Source: Salipaludibacillus neizhouensis
GTDB lineage: Bacteria > Bacillota > Bacilli > Bacillales > Salisediminibacteriaceae
DNA: 64,000 nt
Reading direction: 5' to 3'
Assembly: GCF_002886185.1 (NCBI RefSeq)
Contig: NZ_KZ614146.1
Location: 997,234-1,061,233, forward strand
Below the pieces are notes generated by a model. It was not told where the DNA came from. It worked only from the letters and a program-made list of their open reading frames with translations, and did not search any database. Shown here piece after piece: positions 1-9,104 of this stretch. Each line of letters begins with the position of its first letter. Position 1 is the stretch's first letter. A program made the translations under genes and the position numbers.

Positions 1-1
1 T

Positions 2-2194
2 AAAATCACACTCCTCACAGGAGAGAGAGTAGTTACCATTGATCGAACAGAAAAAATAATTAAAACTGACAAAGGAAATGTGGTTTCGTATGATGAATTA
101 ATTTTAGCTACTGGATCAGATTCATTTATTTTACCACTTCCAGGAAAAGACTTAGAAGGAGTTATTGGCTTCAGAACAATCGAAGACACGGAAAAAATGA
201 TCGAATTCGCTAGAACAAAAAAGAAAGCTGTTGTTATAGGTGGAGGATTGCTAGGCTTAGAAGCTGCAAAAGGATTGATAGATCGAGGAATGGAAGTACA
301 TGTTGTCCATCTTTTACCGACTTTAATGGAACAGCAGTTAGACGCACCGGCGGCGAGAATGCTAAAGAAAGATTTAGAAAAACAAGGCATGAAGTTTAAA
401 ATGGAAAAACAAACTGTAGAAATTCTCGGTAATGCTTGTGTGGAAGGCATTCGCTTTAAAGACGAAGAAGAGTTAGCTTGCGATTTAGTCGTTATGGCTG
501 TCGGTATTCGTCCTAACGTTTCGCTCGCAAAAGAATCAGGTCTTGAAGTAAAGAGAGCGATTGTTGTGGATGACCATATGAGAACTACTGACCCTTCTAT
601 TTATGCGGTTGGTGAATGTGCAGAGCATCATGGGATTGCGTATGGATTGGTCGCTCCATTATATGAACAAGGTAGAGCACTCGCCGATCAGTTAACAGGC
701 ATTCAAGGTACAGGATATCAGGGGACTATTTTGTCGACACAATTAAAGGTAGCGGGCTGTGATTTATTTTCCGGGGGTAAAATACAGGAAGATGATGATA
801 CAGATGCCATCGTCGTTCAAGACGCTGTCGCTAGAGTGTACAAAAAAATATTAGTAACGAATAACAAAGTAGTAGGAATTGTTCTTTACGGAGATGCGAG
901 TGATGGGAATCGTTTGTTTTCCATGTTGAAAAAAGGTACGGATATTTCAGAGTTTACGACTGCTTCCGTTTTACAAAAGGCTGGAGAAGAAGATGATTCT
1001 GCTATGCTGGCGGAAATGCCTGCTGATGAGACTGTCTGTGGATGTAATGGTGTTACTAAAGGAAAAATAGTTCAATCAATATTAGAAGAGAGTTTAACGT
1101 CTTTTGATGAAGTGAAAACTTGCACTAAAGCAGGCGCATCTTGTGGTAAATGTCGTCCGGTGGTCGAAGGTATTCTTGCGCTTACTTTGGGTGACAGCTT
1201 CGACGCTGCCGCACAACAAAGTGGCATGTGTGAGTGTACACATTTCTCTCGTGATGAAGTTGTTGCTGTAATAAAAGACAAAGGTTTTCAGTCACCGAAG
1301 GAAGTTCGTCATGTACTTGAATTTAAAAATCCTGAGGGATGTCAGAAGTGCCGTCCTGCACTCAATTACTATATGAGAATGATTCTTCCGACTTATTATG
1401 AGGATGACAAATCATCTCGTTTCGTAAACGAACGGATGGAAGGGAATATTCAAAAGGATGGAACGTTCTCTGTCATTCCTAGGATGTATGGTGGCACAAC
1501 AACAGCAGACGAGTTAGTACGGATGGGTGAAGTAGCTAAAAAATATGATGTTCCATTAGTTAAAATTACGGGGGCAAGCAGAATTGGTCTTTATGGCGTG
1601 AAAAAAGAAGATTTACCTCAAGTCTGGGATGAGTTAGGAATGCGTTCAGGTTATGCGTATTCTAAATCTCTCCGTAATGTAAAATCTTGTGTGGGTTCAC
1701 AGTTCTGTCGTTTTGGTACCCAAGACTCGTTAGGACTCGGAATTAAACTGGAGAAGGAATTAGAAATGGTGGATACACCGCATAAAATGAAAATGGGTGT
1801 AGCGGGTTGCCCAAGAAATTGCTCGGAAGCGTTAACGAAGGACTTTGGTGTCATTTGTGTTGAAAATGGCTATCAATTGTATGTTGGTGGTAACGGTGGT
1901 ACTGAAATACGAGAATGTGATTTCATCAAAATCGTTGCTACGGAGGAAGAAGTCATAACTTATGCCAAAGCTTACATGCAGTACTATCGTGAAACTGGAA
2001 TTTACGGCGAACGAACCGCTCCTTGGGTCGATCGATTAGGCATTGAAACAATTAAAACGGCGCTCGTAGATCAGGAACAAAGAGACTATTATGTAAATCG
2101 TTTTACAGAAGCTAGAGACACATATCATGAAGCATGGAGCGCAATGCTTGCTAAAAACCAAGAAAAGAAAATCTATGAAGTGACGAGGGTATAA
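2..2194 (+). CDS. nirB: nitrite reductase [NAD(P)H] large subunit (5' partial)
   Basis: Large subunit of cytoplasmic assimilatory nitrite reductase, which reduces nitrite to ammonium with NAD(P)H using FAD, Fe-S clusters and siroheme. The reading frame is open from base 2, so the true start and first FAD-binding motif lie outside the window. Visible in order: the second dinucleotide fold (VVIGGGLLGLEAAKGL near bases 230-280), two BFD-like [2Fe-2S] segments (CGCNG...CGKC and CECTH...CQKC, bases 1030-1370), and the sulfite/nitrite reductase domain with the siroheme/[4Fe-4S] cysteines CVGSQFC and CPRNC (bases 1690-1830). It is followed 33 bases later by nirD and then the siroheme methyltransferase, an order typical of Bacillus nasDEF. 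Identification is secure; only the N-terminus is missing. Confidence 0.96.
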   Translation, partial: KITLLTGERVVTIDRTEKIIKTDKGNVVSYDELILATGSDSFILPLPGKDLEGVIGFRTIEDTEKMIEFARTKKKAVVIGGGLLGLEAAKGLIDRGMEVHVVHLLPTLMEQQLDAPAARMLKKDLEKQGMKFKMEKQTVEILGNACVEGIRFKDEEELACDLVVMAVGIRPNVSLAKESGLEVKRAIVVDDHMRTTDPSIYAVGECAEHHGIAYGLVAPLYEQGRALADQLTGIQGTGYQGTILSTQLKVAGCDLFSGGKIQEDDDTDAIVVQDAVARVYKKILVTNNKVVGIVLYGDASDGNRLFSMLKKGTDISEFTTASVLQKAGEEDDSAMLAEMPADETVCGCNGVTKGKIVQSILEESLTSFDEVKTCTKAGASCGKCRPVVEGILALTLGDSFDAAAQQSGMCECTHFSRDEVVAVIKDKGFQSPKEVRHVLEFKNPEGCQKCRPALNYYMRMILPTYYEDDKSSRFVNERMEGNIQKDGTFSVIPRMYGGTTTADELVRMGEVAKKYDVPLVKITGASRIGLYGVKKEDLPQVWDELGMRSGYAYSKSLRNVKSCVGSQFCRFGTQDSLGLGIKLEKELEMVDTPHKMKMGVAGCPRNCSEALTKDFGVICVENGYQLYVGGNGGTEIRECDFIKIVATEEEVITYAKAYMQYYRETGIYGERTAPWVDRLGIETIKTALVDQEQRDYYVNRFTEARDTYHEAWSAMLAKNQEKKIYEVTRV

Positions 2195-2227
2195 TAATTG
2201 AATACTTGAAGGAAGGGTGATTACAGT

Positions 2228-2545
2228 ATGAATGTTTTAAAAGAGCAGGTTCGAATAATGCCATTCGAAGATTTGCCGGTTTTAATAGGGAAAGAAGTGG
2301 AGATTCAAGGAAACTCTATAGCATTGTTCCGATTAACAAATGGAGACATACGAGCAATTGGAAGCCGGTGCCCGCAAACAAACGGACCACTTGCTGAAGG
2401 GATTGTTTCTGGTGAATTTGTCTATTGCCCCTTGAAGGATTGGAAAGTATCATTAATAACAGGGGAAGTACAAGCTCCAGATGAGGGGAAAGTACCTACC
2501 TATAACGTTGAGATAAAAAACGGAGATATTTTCGTTTCCATATAG
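2228..2545 (+). CDS. nirD: nitrite reductase small subunit, Rieske-like fold
   Basis: Small subunit of assimilatory nitrite reductase, 105 residues, the usual length for NirD. The family has a Rieske-type beta fold that partners NirB. The two metal-binding loops are recognisable as CPQTNGPLAEG and CPLKDW, but the positions where a true Rieske protein has histidines (CPH and CPLH) hold Gln and Lys. The cysteines remain. A normal [2Fe-2S] Rieske centre is therefore unlikely here, and the protein probably acts structurally, as is accepted for several NirD proteins. It lies between nirB and the SUMT gene with short gaps, so it is certainly in the operon. Confidence 0.93.
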   Translation: MNVLKEQVRIMPFEDLPVLIGKEVEIQGNSIALFRLTNGDIRAIGSRCPQTNGPLAEGIVSGEFVYCPLKDWKVSLITGEVQAPDEGKVPTYNVEIKNGDIFVSI

Positions 2546-2557
2546 GTGGTGAAGGAC

Positions 2558-3967
2558 GTGAAAGGATTTGTGTCATTTGTTGGCGCTGGACCCGGAGATC
2601 TCGGGTTGATTACAGAAAAAGGAAGTTCCTGTTTGCGCGATGCAGACGTAGTATTATTCGATCGGTTAGCGAATCCACGCCTGCTTCGTGTAACAAAGGA
2701 AAATTGTCAATTGATTTATTGCGGAAAACTTCCGGATCGGCACGTCATGCGTCAAGAAAAAATCAATGAAACAATCATTGAGTTGGCATTGATGGGGAAG
2801 CGAGTAGTACGACTAAAAGGAGGAGATCCTGCGGTATTTGGTCGTGTCGGAGAAGAAGCGGAAGCCCTGCAAAAGCAAGGTATCGACTATGATATTGTCC
2901 CAGGGGTAACCTCCAGTATTGCTGCGGCAAGCTATGCGGGGATTCCAGTCACACATCGTGATCACAGTGCAAGTATTACACTGCGTACTGGACATTCTTC
3001 GCAAAAAAACAGCGTGGAAAATCACAACCGTTATGAGCACGGAGATACCATCGCTTACTATATGGGTGTGAAAAATCTCGGACACCATTGTCAAGAGCTC
3101 CTGGAAAACGGATTTTCACCAGAGACTCAGGTGGCCGTGATTGAATGGGCAACAACTGGAAAGCAGCGAACGGTAGAAGGTACGTTGCCGACTATTGCTA
3201 GTAAAGTCGCAATTAACCGTATTGAAAATCCCGCTATGACAATTATAGGAGATGTTGTTGGACTGCGAAAGAAGCTGAAGTGGTTCGAAAAGAAGAAGAT
3301 GTTCGGTAAACGAGTATTAATTGCTAAAGCTTCATCCGGGGAAAGTAAGTTAGAGCGTTATTTCCTTGACCAGGGAGCAGTTACCTATGCGTATCCAACA
3401 TTAAAACAAAGGAATAAATTGATTTCTTCGGAGTGGCTAAAGCGACTTCAATCAGTGGAAAAGATGGTTTTTTTCTCTCCTGAAAGTGTTCACATTCTGT
3501 TCGAAGCTTTTTTCTCTGAAGGTTACGATATTCGTGAGCTTCCAAGAAGTATCTTTTGTCTATCTGAAAAAACAAAAAGGGTATTAAAAAAAGCAGGTAT
3601 TCGTTCTGAGAAAATAACCGAGCCGACGGTGGACATGATCCGAATCGGATACGGAAAAAATAAGGAACCAATAGTAAAAGACGCTAACTTATTAGTCACT
3701 CACACTCTCGATTTTGATCCAAGGTTCACGGAGATCGATCAACGTTTGCTTGAAGAAGAGCTTTGGGAAACGGTTATATTCCCTAGTAAGTCATCAGTAG
3801 ACTGGTTTCTAGATGCGTTAATATTACATGGGGTGAAGCTTAAGAAAGAAATAGGTTTTGCATACATAGGTGAAAGTGTGAAAGAGTATGCGAAATCAAA
3901 AGGTTTTCAACATACGAATGAAGAAATTCAGCAAGAACTAGAAGCAGGAAAATGGAAATCAAGTTGA
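2558..3967 (+). CDS. nasF: uroporphyrinogen-III C-methyltransferase fused to HemD-like domain (NasF type)
   Basis: Makes precorrin-2 from uroporphyrinogen III with S-adenosylmethionine, the first step to siroheme for NirB. The N-terminal half carries the SUMT signatures GAGPGDLGLIT, RLKGGDPAVFGR and VPGVTSSIAAASYAGIPVTHR-type motifs; the C-terminal ~220 residues resemble a diverged uroporphyrinogen-III synthase (HemD) domain, as in B. subtilis NasF. The frame is open from a GTG at 2546 directly after the nirD stop, but GTG 2558 is preferred because AGGTGG at 2544-2549 sits 8 bases before it. The C-terminal domain is poorly conserved and its activity is uncertain. Translational coupling with nirD is likely. 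Confidence 0.92.
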   Translation: MKGFVSFVGAGPGDLGLITEKGSSCLRDADVVLFDRLANPRLLRVTKENCQLIYCGKLPDRHVMRQEKINETIIELALMGKRVVRLKGGDPAVFGRVGEEAEALQKQGIDYDIVPGVTSSIAAASYAGIPVTHRDHSASITLRTGHSSQKNSVENHNRYEHGDTIAYYMGVKNLGHHCQELLENGFSPETQVAVIEWATTGKQRTVEGTLPTIASKVAINRIENPAMTIIGDVVGLRKKLKWFEKKKMFGKRVLIAKASSGESKLERYFLDQGAVTYAYPTLKQRNKLISSEWLKRLQSVEKMVFFSPESVHILFEAFFSEGYDIRELPRSIFCLSEKTKRVLKKAGIRSEKITEPTVDMIRIGYGKNKEPIVKDANLLVTHTLDFDPRFTEIDQRLLEEELWETVIFPSKSSVDWFLDALILHGVKLKKEIGFAYIGESVKEYAKSKGFQHTNEEIQQELEAGKWKSS

Positions 3968-4071
3968 TGATAAAAAAAGTAAGGAGCCTTTTTAGAGGGC
4001 TCTAGCTTGTATGAAAACATGCTCACTGTTTCACAAAAGTAATAAAATTAACTAAAAAAAAGGAGAAGAAG

Positions 4072-4890
4072 ATGATGAAAGAAGTCATTGAGTCATTTGG
4101 AAACACTGCAGCATTAAAGGTCGGACAAATGAACGCCAGTAAAGGGAAGTTTTTTGTATCAGGTATGATGGCGGGATTTTTCGTAGGGTTAGGGATCATT
4201 TTAATTTTTACAATCGGAGGCTTATTGTCTCCAATAAGTATAGCTGCTACAAAGATAGTGATGGGAGTTTCTTTCGGGGTTGCTTTGAGTTTAGTTTTAA
4301 TGGCTGGAGCGGATTTATTTACTGGAAATAATATGATTATGACGATCGGAACGTTAGAGAAACAAACAACATGGAAAGATGCATGGAAAATATGGGGATT
4401 TGGTTTTTTGGCCAATTTCGCTGGCTCCATCCTTGCAGCTGCTCTTTACTTTTATTCAGGTTTATGGCAATGCGCGACAGCCGATTTCATTACTGCTACA
4501 GCTAGTGCCAAAATGAATGCCCCGTTTATGGAATTGCTTGTACGTGGTATTCTTTGTAATATTTTAGTCTGTCTAGCGGTTTGGTGTTCCGTCAAACTTA
4601 AAGATGATACGGCTAAGTTAATTATGATTTTCTGGTGTCTATTTGCTTTTATTACATCAGGCTTTGAACATAGTATTGCAAACATGACGGTTCTTTCGAT
4701 CGGATTAATGGTGCCGCATCCAGATACAGTTTCATTGGCGGGAATGGCTGCTAATCTTATTCCGGTTTCGATTGGCAATATGATTGGGGGAGTGGTGTTT
4801 GTCGGGGCAGCTTACTGGTATTCTATTTCGGATACGAAACCAAATAGAGCTAGAAACACAACGTTAAGTACAGTCAGGAAACAGGCTTAA
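4072..4890 (+). CDS. formate/nitrite transporter family channel (NirC-like)
   Basis: Integral membrane protein of 272 residues with the FNT family pattern of six hydrophobic segments and the sequence GADLFTGNN near residues 83-91, which in FNT channels forms part of the central constriction. A GGAG-type site precedes the ATG pair at 4072/4075. It follows the nitrite reductase genes by about 100 bases, so nitrite is the most probable substrate, taken up for NirBD or exported when in excess. FocA, NirC and HSC proteins cannot be told apart safely by eye, so the substrate is an inference from context. Confidence 0.92.
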   Translation: MMKEVIESFGNTAALKVGQMNASKGKFFVSGMMAGFFVGLGIILIFTIGGLLSPISIAATKIVMGVSFGVALSLVLMAGADLFTGNNMIMTIGTLEKQTTWKDAWKIWGFGFLANFAGSILAAALYFYSGLWQCATADFITATASAKMNAPFMELLVRGILCNILVCLAVWCSVKLKDDTAKLIMIFWCLFAFITSGFEHSIANMTVLSIGLMVPHPDTVSLAGMAANLIPVSIGNMIGGVVFVGAAYWYSISDTKPNRARNTTLSTVRKQA

Positions 4891-4996
4891 ATGAGTTTTG
4901 TTGCTTTAGGTCTTTTCTTGCATCATTCTCATGAATACTCTTTTCTAATTGGTACATTCTACAAGTATAAACCTTTTAGGAAGAGAGGTGCCAGAA

Positions 4997-5608
4997 ATGG
5001 AGTTTCATTGGATTTGGAAAGGTATCCTTATCATTTTGTTTGGATCAATTATTTTAAGGATTGCTGGACGAAAATCGATTTCTCAGATGACTGTGGCGCA
5101 AACAGTTATTATGATTTCTATTGGAACGTTACTAATTCAACCTGTTAGTGAAAAAAGTATTTGGATTACCTTTCTCATTTGTTCTTTACTGATATTCACT
5201 CTTATCGTTGTCGAATTTGTCCAACTGAAATCTGATAAAATGGAACGTTTTTTTAGTGGACATGCGGTTGTAATCGTTGAGAATGGCAATATAAAGAAAG
5301 AGAATTTAAAGAGACTTCGGTTACCGGTGGATAAGTTAGAAATGCGCCTCAGACAAAAAAATATTCAGCGAATGGAAGATGTACTTTGGGCAACGGTTGA
5401 AACCAATGGCGAAATCGGCTATATGCTAAAACCCGAGTTACAGTGTGCAACAAAGAAGGACATCCAAACGGTGATAGAACTGATCGAAAAGAAAATGCCA
5501 ATTCCCGCTGTCTATGAACAGGTTGTCCAGCCGGAAAAACCGGATAATATATTTAAAGAAGTATCTACAGGGAAAAATGTAAAGTATGTACCAGATGATT
5601 TGAAATAG
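4997..5608 (+). CDS. DUF421 (YetF/YcaP family) membrane protein
   Basis: A 203-residue membrane protein of the DUF421 family. Three N-terminal hydrophobic segments contain the family signature RIAGRKSISQMT, followed by a cytosolic domain with the typical HAVVIVENGNIKKENLKRLRL stretch. The start at ATG 4997 is preferred over upstream in-frame codons because AGAGAGGTG lies 8 bases before it. YetF-like proteins are membrane proteins of unclear function; some contribute to spore or envelope properties. A second family member is encoded at 8345-9043. It may be read from the nir transcript, as no clear terminator follows nirC. Confidence 0.9.
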   Translation: MEFHWIWKGILIILFGSIILRIAGRKSISQMTVAQTVIMISIGTLLIQPVSEKSIWITFLICSLLIFTLIVVEFVQLKSDKMERFFSGHAVVIVENGNIKKENLKRLRLPVDKLEMRLRQKNIQRMEDVLWATVETNGEIGYMLKPELQCATKKDIQTVIELIEKKMPIPAVYEQVVQPEKPDNIFKEVSTGKNVKYVPDDLK

Positions 5609-5653
5609 TTTTGGGTTTAGTAAGATATGAAAAAGTCCCCATTAAATTTACAC

Positions 5654-5768
5654 TTAGTGACACTCACCAGATCAGATTATTCTGAGTGTCACGTTCCTCA
5701 TTGTTTAGAGATATTCATTATGACAACATAATCTAAGTGTCACTAAGGACCTCATTTAGTGACACTCG
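5654..5768. repeat. two hairpins built from four copies of TTAGTGACACT
   Basis: Four copies of an 8-11 base word alternate in orientation: TTAGTGACACTC (5654-5665), GAGTGTCAC (5684-5692), AGTGTCACTAA (5736-5746) and TTAGTGACACT (5756-5766). Copies 1/2 and 3/4 form two separate stems of 9 and 11 base pairs. There is no T-run, so these are not simple terminators. The stretch 5609-5964 holds no gene I can support. It could be a dispersed palindromic repeat or a protein binding region for the SulP gene downstream. Confidence 0.7.
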
Positions 5769-5964
5769 TAGCCCCAACTTTAGATGATTGTTTCTAAAAA
5801 CTATTTTAGTTACATACTTCGCATAGATGCCACCTCAGTGTCTACATTAAAACCACCATCATTTTTAGGGAGTGGACATACTCTAAGAGCTGAAAAATAT
5901 ACTATTATTGCATTTAATTTTAGTATACAAGCTATACAGGCTAGGATGGGTGGGTGGTTGCTGA

Positions 5965-7206
5965 ATGAACGCAAATATGTATAAATTAGAAGATTTTAAA
6001 GGAGATTTAAATGCAGGTGTGATTGTAGCAATTATGATTATACCCCAAAGTATGGCCTATGCGATGATTGCAGGGTTACCACCGATTATCGGGTTATATA
6101 GTGCGACAATTCCCATGATGATCTATGCATTGATGGCATCTTCGCGTCATGTTTCTGTCGGACCGGTAGCTATCGTTTCCTTGTTAGTTTTCTCTGGAGC
6201 GTCTCTGATTGAAACACCAGGAACAGCAGAATATTTCTCGTTAGTTTTGTTGCTTTCCTTCCTATCAGGGATCATACAATTAGCCATGGGTGCATTAAAG
6301 CTAGGACATCTATTTATGAAATTACCGCACTCCGTAGTAAGTGGGTTTATTTCATCTGCTGCAATTATTATTGGTTTCAGCCAACTTCCCCACCTTTTAA
6401 ATATTCAAATTAAGAGTAGCAGTAATTTGTTTTCCTCATTAAAAGAACTAGGTACAAAATTGGATGAAGTTAATTTGCCTACGTTAATCATTAGTTTAAG
6501 CTGTATTACACTGCTCATATTTCTCAGAAACAATTTTCCAAGATTTCCTGCTCAGTTAGTAGTAATAGTAGCGAGTATATGCGCAGTATATTATTTGAAT
6601 TTATCCGAACAGAATGTATCTATTGTGGGAGAAATCCCAAGCAGTTTACCAAGCTTGACAATGCCTGTACTTAACCTTGAGATGATAAAGACTCTCTTCC
6701 CAATTGCCTGTACGATAGCAGTTATCGGCTTTGTTGAATCCATAGCAATGGCAAAATTAATTGCTGAAAAAGAAGGATATACCGTTAATCCTAATCGGGA
6801 AATTACAGCTCTAGGCTCAGCGAATATAGCAAGTGCTTTTTTCTCTGGCTACCCAGTAGCCGGTGGTGTATCCCGATCAGCGGTTAATCACCAAGCTGGT
6901 GCTAAATCAAGGATGGCATCTGTTATTACGGCATGTTTGGTTTTATTGATTATTTTATTTTTGTCGCCGTTATTTTATTTTTTACCAGAGGCGGCGCTAG
7001 CCTCGATAATTATAGTCGCTGTTTACAGTTTAATTGATTTTAAATACATGAAAGAAGCTTTTCTGGAAAATAGAAGTACAGGAATGACACTGATGATTAC
7101 CTTTTTAACTTCTCTATTATATGGTATTGAAAAAGGATTTTTGATTGGTTTATGTTTTTTTGTACTTATGTATGCCGGGAAAGTTGTCAAGTTGAATGTG
7201 AGATGA
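5965..7206 (+). CDS. SulP family anion permease, transmembrane domain only
   Basis: Membrane permease of 413 residues with a clear SulP transmembrane domain: IMIIPQSMAYAMIAGLPP near the N-terminus, the SVGPVAIVSLL segment, and GFVESIAMAKLIAEKEGY with the following PVAGGVSRSAVN region. SulP proteins carry sulfate, bicarbonate or other anions. The usual cytosolic STAS domain (~100-130 residues) is absent: the protein stops shortly after the last membrane segment and nothing STAS-like follows. Either it is a naturally short member or the 3' part has been deleted, which is possible because the next 400 bases hold another gene remnant. The ribosome binding site is weak; ATG 5977 is an alternative start. 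Confidence 0.88.
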   Translation: MNANMYKLEDFKGDLNAGVIVAIMIIPQSMAYAMIAGLPPIIGLYSATIPMMIYALMASSRHVSVGPVAIVSLLVFSGASLIETPGTAEYFSLVLLLSFLSGIIQLAMGALKLGHLFMKLPHSVVSGFISSAAIIIGFSQLPHLLNIQIKSSSNLFSSLKELGTKLDEVNLPTLIISLSCITLLIFLRNNFPRFPAQLVVIVASICAVYYLNLSEQNVSIVGEIPSSLPSLTMPVLNLEMIKTLFPIACTIAVIGFVESIAMAKLIAEKEGYTVNPNREITALGSANIASAFFSGYPVAGGVSRSAVNHQAGAKSRMASVITACLVLLIILFLSPLFYFLPEAALASIIIVAVYSLIDFKYMKEAFLENRSTGMTLMITFLTSLLYGIEKGFLIGLCFFVLMYAGKVVKLNVR

Positions 7207-7400
7207 TCTTGATTTAATGCTAAGGTACAAGGGTTCTCTCATTCTTTCTAGCAGAGTCGGTTTGTTTAGATCCTGTACAAGGGTCTATTTTTTTTGTCCT
7301 TGACAAGCAAATTGGGAAGATTTGTGAATAAATTACATCGAGGCCTAAGTTGTATAGGAGATGAGAGATAGTGCATGAAAGAAAACTAAACGTTGGGTAG

Positions 7401-7568
7401 CATGACCGCTATTTAGTTCCTTATTGGGGTTTACTGCTGCATCAGCATGTCCCGCAATCCGTTTTTAAGATCATACCTAATGCAAGTCACTATTCCATGA
7501 TTGATCAACCAAGTATCATTTCGATGGAATTACTCGAACACCTTTCTCGTGCTTGTGAATATGTATAA
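7401..7568 (+). pseudogene. remnant of an alpha/beta hydrolase C-terminus
   Basis: An open stretch without a start codon ends at TAA 7566-7568 and reads, near the end, PNASHYSMIDQPSIISMELL, matching the usual C-terminus of alpha/beta hydrolases in which the histidine of the catalytic triad sits in an NAxH motif followed by hydrophobic residues and a final helix. An in-frame stop at 7398 and the absence of the nucleophile-elbow part show that only about 50 codons survive. It lies in the gap between the shortened SulP gene and the coat-like gene, marking this as a deletion-scarred spot. Rest of 7207-7599: no other gene seen. Confidence 0.6.
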
Positions 7569-7599
7569 CTCCAAAAGTTGTTACGAAAGGTGGATTTAA

Positions 7600-8115
7600 A
7601 TGCGATTACCAGTGATTGATATCGGTCTTATGAATGAACACCTCGCTACACATGAAGGTCTCCTTGGAAAACTGGATGTTTATTTAGAAGCCACGTTAGA
7701 TAAATTTTTAATGAAATTAATAACAGTACAACGGGAAATGCTCAAAGTTCATATACAAGTCATGTTGGAATTACTGCTACCACAAAAAGAAGAGTGGGTT
7801 AATCTACCAAATGAAAATTTAGAAGAAGAGTTAGATTTATCAACGGCAACGGATTCAACTGGCAATGAATTAACAAAACGTATCTCATTAGAACTTCAAG
7901 CTACTGCCAATTCAATGGCCAGAACTAATTTTAACTCCGCTTTAATGATGAAAAATGAAAATGTAAAGCAAGTTCATTTTGAAATGGCGATTCAACAAGC
8001 AACCTATTTAAATTACGTTAATTATTTTGTGGAAGAAAATGAGTGGTCTATCTCGGTGAAAGGCACTGAAGATCAACAAAATAAGATCATTGAACATTTT
8101 AAACATCTAGTTTGA
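7600..8115 (+). CDS. helical protein resembling CotF-type spore coat proteins
   Basis: A 171-residue hydrophilic, mostly helical protein preceded by a good GAAAGGTGG site. The N-terminal part (MNEHLATHEGLLGKLDVYLE, residues 11-30, then a second helix with HIQVMLELL) resembles the ferritin-like helical units of CotF-type coat proteins. There is a Thr/Ser-rich linker around residues 80-95 and a second helical half. No signal peptide or membrane segment is visible. The coding status is good; the coat assignment rests on partial resemblance and on the other sporulation genes nearby, so it is tentative. A terminator follows at 8163. Confidence 0.7.
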   Translation: MRLPVIDIGLMNEHLATHEGLLGKLDVYLEATLDKFLMKLITVQREMLKVHIQVMLELLLPQKEEWVNLPNENLEEELDLSTATDSTGNELTKRISLELQATANSMARTNFNSALMMKNENVKQVHFEMAIQQATYLNYVNYFVEENEWSISVKGTEDQQNKIIEHFKHLV

Positions 8116-8162
8116 GACTATGGTACAGGACTAAATGATAAAAATTAAAGTGATAATTCTTT

Positions 8163-8194
8163 AGCTGTTGAGACAAATCTCGACAGCTTTATTT
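8163..8194 (+). terminator. probable Rho-independent terminator
   Basis: AGCTGTtGAGA (8163-8173) pairs with TCTCgACAGCT (8178-8188) around a CAAA loop and is followed by TTTATTTAT. It fits termination of the coat-like gene. Confidence 0.75.
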
Positions 8195-8344
8195 ATATTT
8201 CAACCGGAATTCGAGGATGACACGAGTTGCCTAGAAGTTTATTCTTAGCAAATTTCTCATAAATTTTTTAGATTACGGATAAAATAAACCTACTATCTAA
8301 AATATGCAAATTCATATAATGAGACAAGGAAGGTTGATTTTGAA

Positions 8345-9043
8345 ATGGCACTCTCTGAACTTTTAATAAGACTGATAATAGCTTATATCGTTTTATTTGT
8401 GCTTACTAGAATTATGAGCAGAAAAGAAATTAGTCAGATGACATTTTTTAATTTTGCTTCTGCAATTGCCATTGGCTCGATAGCTGCAACATTAGCAACA
8501 AATTCAAATTTTAGTATTCGTAATGGTGTGATTGCCTTAGCTGGATGGGGCGCTTTTACTCTAATATTTGGATACATTGACATCAAATCAAAAAAAGCAC
8601 GGAAACTAACAACTGGGGAACCGATTATTGTGATCAAAGAAGGAAACATTATGGAGGACGCCCTCCGAAACACTCGTTTAGATATGGATTCCCTGAATTC
8701 CTTGTTAAGGGACAGCAGCGTATTTTCTGTAAAAGATGTTGATTATGCTTTTTTTGAAACGAGTGGCAAACTTTCTGTCATGAAGAAACATGAAAAGCAG
8801 GTGATTACAAAAGGTGATTTAAGTATTTTGAAGAACATCTCGCTCTACCCCACATCTACGGAAGTTATTTCTGACGGAATTATTAATACAAACAATCTTT
8901 CCAGGTTAAACCTTAATGAAGAATGGTTGCAGCAACAATTAGATCAAGAAGGGATTCAAGATTTGTCCGAAGTATTCTATGGAGAAGTCCAACAGGATGG
9001 GACACTTTATATCGACAAAAAAGACGATGACTTAAAAAGCTAA
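8345..9043 (+). CDS. DUF421 (YetF/YcaP family) membrane protein
   Basis: Second DUF421 protein of the window, 232 residues. The N-terminal membrane part contains the family signature RIMSRKEISQMTFFNFASAI, followed by the cytosolic domain with GEPIIVIKEGNIMEDALRNT and a C-terminal acidic end. It differs considerably from the copy at 4997, so this is not a recent duplication. The start ATG 8345 follows AAGGAAGG at about 9 bases. The gene stands alone and ends in a clear terminator at 9063. Function in the cell is not established; a role in envelope or spore properties is inferred from family members. Confidence 0.91.
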   Translation: MALSELLIRLIIAYIVLFVLTRIMSRKEISQMTFFNFASAIAIGSIAATLATNSNFSIRNGVIALAGWGAFTLIFGYIDIKSKKARKLTTGEPIIVIKEGNIMEDALRNTRLDMDSLNSLLRDSSVFSVKDVDYAFFETSGKLSVMKKHEKQVITKGDLSILKNISLYPTSTEVISDGIINTNNLSRLNLNEEWLQQQLDQEGIQDLSEVFYGEVQQDGTLYIDKKDDDLKS

Positions 9044-9062
9044 TTAATACAGAAAATAAGAA

Positions 9063-9096
9063 AATAAAGGGCAGACAAAATCAGCCCTTTATTTTT
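9063..9096. terminator. bidirectional terminator between DUF421 gene and yjcZ-like gene
   Basis: AATAAAGGGC (9063-9072) and GCCCTTTATT (9084-9093) form a 10-bp stem followed by TTT. The mirrored A-run upstream allows it to serve the convergent small gene on the minus strand. Confidence 0.85.
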
Positions 9097-9104
9097 CGTT
9101 GATT

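Noticed and set aside
4023-4430. 135-residue minus-strand frame opposite the nitrite channel gene
   Set aside because: Antisense shadow of a conserved membrane protein gene; no start signal.
5784-5984. 66-residue open frame upstream of the SulP gene
   Set aside because: No ribosome binding site, no domain, odd composition; overlaps the SulP start.
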